Shown in pieces: positions 59,902 through 64,000 of a stretch of DNA of 64,000 bases (the first letter of the stretch is position 1; each line of letters begins with the position of its first letter). Made by a program: the position numbers and the translations under genes. The notes beneath the pieces are model-generated. The model had not been told where the DNA came from. It saw nothing but the letters and a program-made list of their open reading frames with translations, and searched no databases. Where the stretch lies: contig JBAZSD010000013.1 in NCBI GenBank assembly GCA_041662605.1, positions 1-64,000 on the forward strand, read 5' to 3'. The DNA comes from Desulfomonilaceae bacterium (lineage in GTDB: Bacteria > Desulfobacterota > Desulfomonilia > Desulfomonilales > Desulfomonilaceae).

Positions 59902-61192
59902 TAAGATCAAAAAGCAGTTCCGCTGTAATTGACGCGCTCCCGGCATGTTTGGTCAACTCATGACGCCCTCGATATCCCAGACGTTTGGAACGTTCAAAAT
60001 CTTTGAGCGCTTCACGAACCACATGTGAGAGATCTTCGGAATCCCAAACCTCCGTCGCCGCCTCCACACTGACCAGTAGATCCCTGGCGTCTCTAAAATC
60101 CTCCATTGAAGGCCCAAAGCACAGCTTTTTTCCCCATGCGGCTGGTTCCAGAATGTTCTGACCGCCTCTTTTTACTAATGACCCTCCCACAAAAACTACG
60201 TCCGCTACTGAGTAGAATTTGAACAACTCCCCGGTCGTGTCCAATATGATAATGTTTCTGGAGCCACGCTGATGTCCGGAATCACGTGAACTTCTCAGGA
60301 AAGGAGACGGAAGATTTCGGTCCTCAATCGCCGATAAGATCCCAGGAACGGTTTCAATGTGGCGTGGAGCAATGATCAAGATAAGATCGGGAAAGTTATT
60401 GAGAAGATCCTTGAAACAGTCCATGACCAGTTCATGTTCCCCCGGATGGGTGCTACCAGCCATAAAAACCTTGTGATCCGGACTTAAATCGAGGACATTT
60501 CGCGCTTCTATTAACACCGAATCTGAAATATCCTTAAGAGCAGCGTCGAATTTAGTATTCCCGACAACCTTAACCCGATCCGACTTGGCCCCCATTTTGA
60601 CTATTTTGTTTCTGTCCGCTTCGGAAACCATTAAGAAAGAGTCAACTTTTTCCAAAATCCTAGAGACTAGAGGTTGGATTTTCATATAGCGAGGGAATGA
60701 ACGATCCGAAATCCTTCCGTTAGCAAGAGCGATTACAGCTCCTGATCGCTTGAGAGCATATAGCATATTCGGCCAGATTTCGGTTTCCATAAGGACAAAA
60801 AGATCCGGTTTTATTCTCTCAATCACGGGATTTAGACACATAGGGGAGTCTATTGGCATATATATAAACGAGTCAGCTTGAGTTATGCTTGTCCTTGCCA
60901 TCTCCTGGCCGGTTTCAGTCCCTGTTGAGACGATCATAAAACACTCGGGAGCCAGTTTCCTGAATTCCCGAACAACGGGACCCAATGCTACTGTTTCACC
61001 CACTGACACAGCGTGAAACCATACAACAGGAGATTTAAGCACGGATTTCGGGAATGTTTCAGGGAGCCTTCCCAGTTTTCCGGACAGTGATTTCCGGTAT
61101 TTGCCGGAAAAGACAATTTTGGGCGCATAGTAGGCGCATAGGATTGGAGCGCCGATCGCGTGAATCAACAAATTGTAGAAAAAGCGAATCAT
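59879..61192 (-). CDS. waaA: 3-deoxy-D-manno-octulosonic acid transferase
   Basis: This 437-residue GT-B enzyme adds Kdo to lipid A precursor at the inner membrane. It has an N-terminal membrane anchor (LLIHAIGAPILCAYYAP) and the WFHAVSVGETVAL motif near residue 60. PDLFVLMETEIWPNM contains the catalytic region, and VFVGGSLVKRGGQNILEPA is near the C-terminus. Length and motifs fit KdtA/WaaA and imply an LPS outer membrane. The 3' end overlaps the convergent YciO-family gene by 23 bases. The lipoprotein-carrier-like gene precedes it on the same strand, 21 bases upstream, so both envelope genes may be cotranscribed. Confidence 0.93.
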   Translation of the reverse strand: MIRFFYNLLIHAIGAPILCAYYAPKIVFSGKYRKSLSGKLGRLPETFPKSVLKSPVVWFHAVSVGETVALGPVVREFRKLAPECFMIVSTGTETGQEMARTSITQADSFIYMPIDSPMCLNPVIERIKPDLFVLMETEIWPNMLYALKRSGAVIALANGRISDRSFPRYMKIQPLVSRILEKVDSFLMVSEADRNKIVKMGAKSDRVKVVGNTKFDAALKDISDSVLIEARNVLDLSPDHKVFMAGSTHPGEHELVMDCFKDLLNNFPDLILIIAPRHIETVPGILSAIEDRNLPSPFLRSSRDSGHQRGSRNIIILDTTGELFKFYSVADVVFVGGSLVKRGGQNILEPAAWGKKLCFGPSMEDFRDARDLLVSVEAATEVWDSEDLSHVVREALKDFERSKRLGYRGRHELTKHAGSASITAELLFDLINLPRKD

Positions 61193-61213
61193 TTGACAAA
61201 GAATCTGTAAAGA

Positions 61214-61990
61214 TTACCGGCAGGTCTCTGTCTTTACTGAAAACGTAGGGTCTATTTGAAAATTTTTTTCAACTAGAAACGGGTTTGGTTCAATCTTGGA
61301 TATTTTAGCCACTGTGCGCCAACCTCCCAATGGAGAAGCAACCTCAAACTTTCGAGGAAGCCAGCCATTGTCGCCCTGGCTGAAATCTCCGAAGTCGGCG
61401 GTCAGATCGATGTCACCTTGTGGATTGATTCTTACCAAGCGCGTCAGGTTGTAGTTGCGGCTATCCAATGTAGCTCCCCACACCCTGCCCTGGAATGTTA
61501 TCCTAATGACCATCTTCTCCGCGTCTCTTGAAAGAACACGGTCAAAACGAACATCTCGCCATTGGAGCAAAACCATAGGGATGAGCCCCTCTATTTCCGC
61601 TACATCCGGAAACTTTCGAGAGAAACATGGCCTGTCACCTTTGATAATTTTGCTTTCTTGAGGAATATAGAGTTCGAACATGTTGGATTTGATAACAAGT
61701 TCAAAAAGCGTCGCTCCCCCGGGGCCTAGCCCCTGAAACCGAAAATCACTGGGTCTTCGATAGAGTAGAAAACCCCTGATATCCTGCCTGGATTTGTCGA
61801 CCTCATTCATTGTAGTTACATTCATGGACGCCTTGAACGCTGACAGGTTTTTTCCACGGTTAAAAAGAAGGTTGGGAATATCTTCAGGCTTTGCGACGGT
61901 CTGATCGGCGCAAAAACCTTCACTGAGACAGTACATTACGGAAAAAAGAATCACGATTGCTAAACAGAGATTGGTACGGTGACTGGTCAT
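61214..61990 (-). CDS. DUF4292/LolA-like outer-membrane lipoprotein carrier-type protein
   Basis: The 258-residue protein has a signal peptide (LAIVILFSVMYCLSEGFC). A beta-rich half-barrel follows, of the LolA/LolB or DUF4292 type, with ASMNVTTMNE, LLYRRPSDFRFQGLGPGG and LVIKSNMFELYIPQES. These proteins bind lipid or acyl chains of lipoproteins in the periplasm. The possible lipobox (GFC) is not a clean L-x-x-C, so it may be periplasmic or anchored. Position next to waaA supports an envelope role. The family assignment is by pattern, with moderate certainty. Confidence 0.75.
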   Translation of the reverse strand: MTSHRTNLCLAIVILFSVMYCLSEGFCADQTVAKPEDIPNLLFNRGKNLSAFKASMNVTTMNEVDKSRQDIRGFLLYRRPSDFRFQGLGPGGATLFELVIKSNMFELYIPQESKIIKGDRPCFSRKFPDVAEIEGLIPMVLLQWRDVRFDRVLSRDAEKMVIRITFQGRVWGATLDSRNYNLTRLVRINPQGDIDLTADFGDFSQGDNGWLPRKFEVASPLGGWRTVAKISKIEPNPFLVEKNFQIDPTFSVKTETCR

Positions 61991-62099
61991 AGGTGAAACG
62001 ATACCGGATTCCTCTGGCCCAAGACTTCATTCAACGGTTTTCATAGCAGACAACGTTGTCCAGCGCAACCCACACCGGCATTACAAGGAGGTTGATAAA

Positions 62100-62189
62100 G
62101 TGAAGGATTCAACAATGGAGTACGCAGCCATTATGAAAAGAAGCCACTATCGGCGTCGTCTCTTATTGGCCATCGCTTTTCGGGGATAA
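62100..62189 (+). CDS. Candidate 29-residue small ORF with strong ribosome binding site
   Basis: AAGGAGG at 62085-62091 sits 8 bases before a GTG that opens a 29-codon frame rich in Arg (KRSHYRRRLLLAIAF). It ends inside the antisense 3' end of khpB. The binding site is ideal, but no similarity is recognised and no promoter is seen, so this is only a candidate. Confidence 0.25.
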   Translation: MKDSTMEYAAIMKRSHYRRRLLLAIAFRG

Positions 62190-62965
62190 ACGATAATTCT
62201 TCTTAACGGTCCTTCCCCATAGCTCTTGGTATAGACTTCTCGATCCTCCGCAAGAATAAGGTGAATAATCCTGCGTTCGTTTGCAGGCATAGGATTGAGG
62301 GCTACCGGTTTGAGAGACTTCTTGGCCTTTTGACTCATCCTGAGAGCCATCTCGCGGAGATTTTCATATTTCCTTTGTCTATAGTCTTCGGTATCGACTA
62401 TGACTTCGATCTTATCTTCAAGGGGGGCCTCTCTGTTTACCGCCTTGTTGATTATATACTGAAGAGCGTCAAGAGTCTGGCCTCGTTTGCCGATGAGCAA
62501 ACCACTCTTGTCTCCATCAATCTCCAGCTTTATAGAACCATTCGAAAAGGAACCAGCGACCGTAGCTTCTACTGGAATCCGGACCAGAATGCCTTCAAGC
62601 AACTCTTTAGCCTGCGACGCAATTTTTAACTTCTCAGGATCCTGTTCATCAACTAAAGAGGAATCACCCTGTTCCAGAGGAACGACCGGCGGTCGCCGCA
62701 AAGATGGTTTCGTCGATTCTGATTCAATTAAAGACACAGGCATCGTGTCCTTAGATTCGGAGGGTAATACTTCCATCACCTGTTTGACTACTTCTCGTTT
62801 ACGCACTCTGACTCTTGCGTTCCGATGGCCTACCAACCCCAGAAAGCCCCTCGCGCTTTCTTCTACCACTTCTATTTCAAGAAGAGCTTCCTCAGCGTTC
62901 AACTCTTCGCATGCCTTTGCAATAGCGTCCTTGACAGTCTTCCCGGTAAATTCCATATAACTCAT
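62147..62965 (-). CDS. khpB: RNA-binding protein KhpB (Jag/EloR-type)
   Basis: The 272-residue protein has the Jag_N domain at ~1-55 (EFTGKTVKDAIAKACEEL, with GFLGLVG). An acidic/Ser-rich linker follows, then a KH domain at ~130-205 (IDGDKSGLLIGKRGQTLDAL), and an R3H-like end (PANERRIIHLILAEDREVYT, SYGEGPLRRIIVYP). KhpB binds RNA and is commonly encoded just after yidC, as here (2 bases apart). In Firmicutes it acts in cell elongation; its role in deltaproteobacteria is unproven. The usual mnmE gene does not follow, which is a small departure from the common order. Confidence 0.9.
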   Translation of the reverse strand: MSYMEFTGKTVKDAIAKACEELNAEEALLEIEVVEESARGFLGLVGHRNARVRVRKREVVKQVMEVLPSESKDTMPVSLIESESTKPSLRRPPVVPLEQGDSSLVDEQDPEKLKIASQAKELLEGILVRIPVEATVAGSFSNGSIKLEIDGDKSGLLIGKRGQTLDALQYIINKAVNREAPLEDKIEVIVDTEDYRQRKYENLREMALRMSQKAKKSLKPVALNPMPANERRIIHLILAEDREVYTKSYGEGPLRRIIVYPRKAMANKRRRR

Positions 62966-62967
62966 AC

Positions 62968-64000
62968 TTAAATTCCTGTTCTAGCGGTTAGTCTATTTGT
63001 GAGCAATTGTTGTCCGATAGAAAGAATATTGCTGACCAACCAATAAAGGACCAAACCCGATGGAAAACTCAAAAACATATAAGTGAAAACCACCGGCATC
63101 AACAGCATCATTTTTTTCTGCATAGGATCCCCTGCCGACGGAGTCATCCACTGCTGTAGAACCATCGTCCCACCCATTAGAATAGGTGTGACATAGTAAG
63201 GATCCGGAGCCGACAGATCCTGGATGCACAGGTAGATGGAAGGAATGCACAGAAAAGCCGCGTGCCGTAGTTCAATAGCGTAAGAAAGGGCTTGATAAAG
63301 AGCTATAAAAACGGGAATCTGCAAAAACATCGGCCAACAACTGCCGAGAGGATTCACCTTGTTGTCCCTGAACAACTCCATGGTGGCCTTATTGAGCGCA
63401 GACTTGTCGTCCTTATATTTCTCCTTTAGTTTCGCTATGTGAGGCTGCAAATCCTGCATTCTCTTCATAGACTTCATGCTTTTGTGAGTTAGAGGGATAA
63501 AAAGAATTTTTATCAGTAACGTCAAAATTATTATGTCAATGCCATAATTCCCCGTACCCGGAACCTTGAAACCCAAAACAGTGAAGCCTGAATTGCAAAA
63601 TCTCAGGAATTTCATCAGGTACTCGGACATAACATTCAAGATTTGATAGTTGCTGTACACTAAGGCCCTACCAAGATTGGCGCCGGCCGTTTGAAGGGCG
63701 TCCGCCTCTTTTGGCCCCAGATAAAGGCCTACCTGCGTCTCAGTGGACTTTCCCCCCGATGGGATATTAATTGAGCCGCATCTAACTAGTATTTCTGCGA
63801 CTCCTTCTTTGGTCGGTTTTAAAAATGTAACCTTGGCCGCAGGCTGCCGGGGAAAAGTCAAGGCCTTGAAAAAATAAACTTCTCCAAGACCGGCCCATTC
63901 CACATGCCCTGAAAGTTCTTCCTCGCCCTTGACGTCCTTGAAATAGTAGTCCTTGAGAGACCCATCAAGTAGAACTTCCACACTATTCCAACTGAATTGT
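62968..64000 (-). CDS. yidC: Membrane protein insertase YidC, C-terminal part
   Basis: The frame is open to the right window edge, so the 5' end is missing. About 343 residues are visible. They include the end of the large periplasmic domain (FFKALTFPRQPAAKVTFLKP, FNV-like strands) and the conserved insertase core. The core has ILIKILFIPLTHKSMKSMKRM, LKEKYKDDKSALNKATMELF with the NPLGSCWPMFLQIPVFIALY helix, and VFTYMFLSFPSGLVLYWLVS. YidC inserts and folds inner-membrane proteins. The N-terminal membrane helix and most of the periplasmic domain lie outside this window. It is cotranscribed with khpB. Confidence 0.95.
   Translation of the reverse strand, partial: QFSWNSVEVLLDGSLKDYYFKDVKGEEELSGHVEWAGLGEVYFFKALTFPRQPAAKVTFLKPTKEGVAEILVRCGSINIPSGGKSTETQVGLYLGPKEADALQTAGANLGRALVYSNYQILNVMSEYLMKFLRFCNSGFTVLGFKVPGTGNYGIDIIILTLLIKILFIPLTHKSMKSMKRMQDLQPHIAKLKEKYKDDKSALNKATMELFRDNKVNPLGSCWPMFLQIPVFIALYQALSYAIELRHAAFLCIPSIYLCIQDLSAPDPYYVTPILMGGTMVLQQWMTPSAGDPMQKKMMLLMPVVFTYMFLSFPSGLVLYWLVSNILSIGQQLLTNRLTARTGI

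Noticed and set aside
1..64000. tRNA, rRNA and CRISPR arrays
   Set aside because: No tRNA T-loop motif in a plausible cloverleaf, no rRNA-like sequence and no regularly spaced direct repeats were noticed in the gene gaps.

Overview
This window looks like chromosomal DNA from a Gram-negative, probably anaerobic deltaproteobacterium (Desulfobacterota; a Desulfomonile- or Syntrophobacter-like lineage is my best guess). The reasons are a Kdo transferase and a lipoprotein-carrier-like protein (LPS outer membrane), a rubredoxin domain, citramalate synthase for isoleucine, a beta-oxidation gene set, a NusG_II/Gx-transporter pair, many PAS-type sensor kinases and a gene that appears to use UGA as selenocysteine. 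The first 18 bases are an Illumina adapter remnant, so position 1 is the end of an assembled contig. That end broke inside an IS66-type transposase gene.

Layout. 0-1.1 kb: adapter, truncated IS66 transposase, TPR-containing ORF. 1.3-9.4 kb (+): TetR regulator with a palindromic candidate operator, PAS histidine kinase, coiled-coil protein, and an RND efflux pump (adaptor and HAE1 transporter). 9.7-11.1 kb (-): a rubredoxin-GAF-class III nucleotide cyclase fusion. 11.36-11.64 kb: a run of hairpins behind a sigma70-like promoter, ahead of a DUF1254 gene (11.7-13.2 kb). 13.3-13.9 kb: a FrnE/DsbA-like selenoprotein with a UxxC motif and a SECIS-like hairpin. 14.0-16.3 kb (-): a secreted Gly/Ser-rich protein and an NTF2-like exported protein. 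16.5-22.4 kb (-): a G+C-rich purine-catabolism group (XdhD-like and YgfM-like subunits, a monooxygenase-like membrane protein, guanine deaminase). 22.7-27.6 kb (-): BBE-type flavoprotein, DUF202 membrane protein, PEP-utilising-enzyme-like protein. 28.1-30.5 kb (+): hybrid histidine kinase. 30.6-35.0 kb (-): second RND pump. 35.3-39.4 kb: acyl-CoA metabolism (DUF35 protein, SCPx-like thiolase, 3-hydroxyacyl-CoA dehydrogenase, acyl-CoA dehydrogenase). 39.6 kb: trmO. 40.2-44.5 kb (-): a tightly coupled five-gene cluster (RibD-C reductase, MDR dehydrogenase, PTPS-like protein, GT4 glycosyltransferase, methyltransferase) that looks like an uncharacterised pathway for a glycosylated, methylated pterin-like compound. 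44.9-48.8 kb (+): tsaE, lysC, cimA, HhH protein. 48.8-50.1 kb (-): larB and a CBS protein. Then yjbQ, clpB, an HD-GYP response regulator, a SPASM radical SAM protein, the Gx/NusG_II pair, the nrdR-ribD-yciO operon, waaA, an outer-membrane lipoprotein-carrier-like gene, khpB/jag and the 3' part of yidC.

The best candidates for new biology are the pterin-like cluster, the rubredoxin-GAF-cyclase fusion, the UGA-containing FrnE-like gene and the structured leader before the DUF1254 gene. I saw no rRNA, tRNA or CRISPR array. Function calls come from reading the sequence and motifs only; no database search was run.
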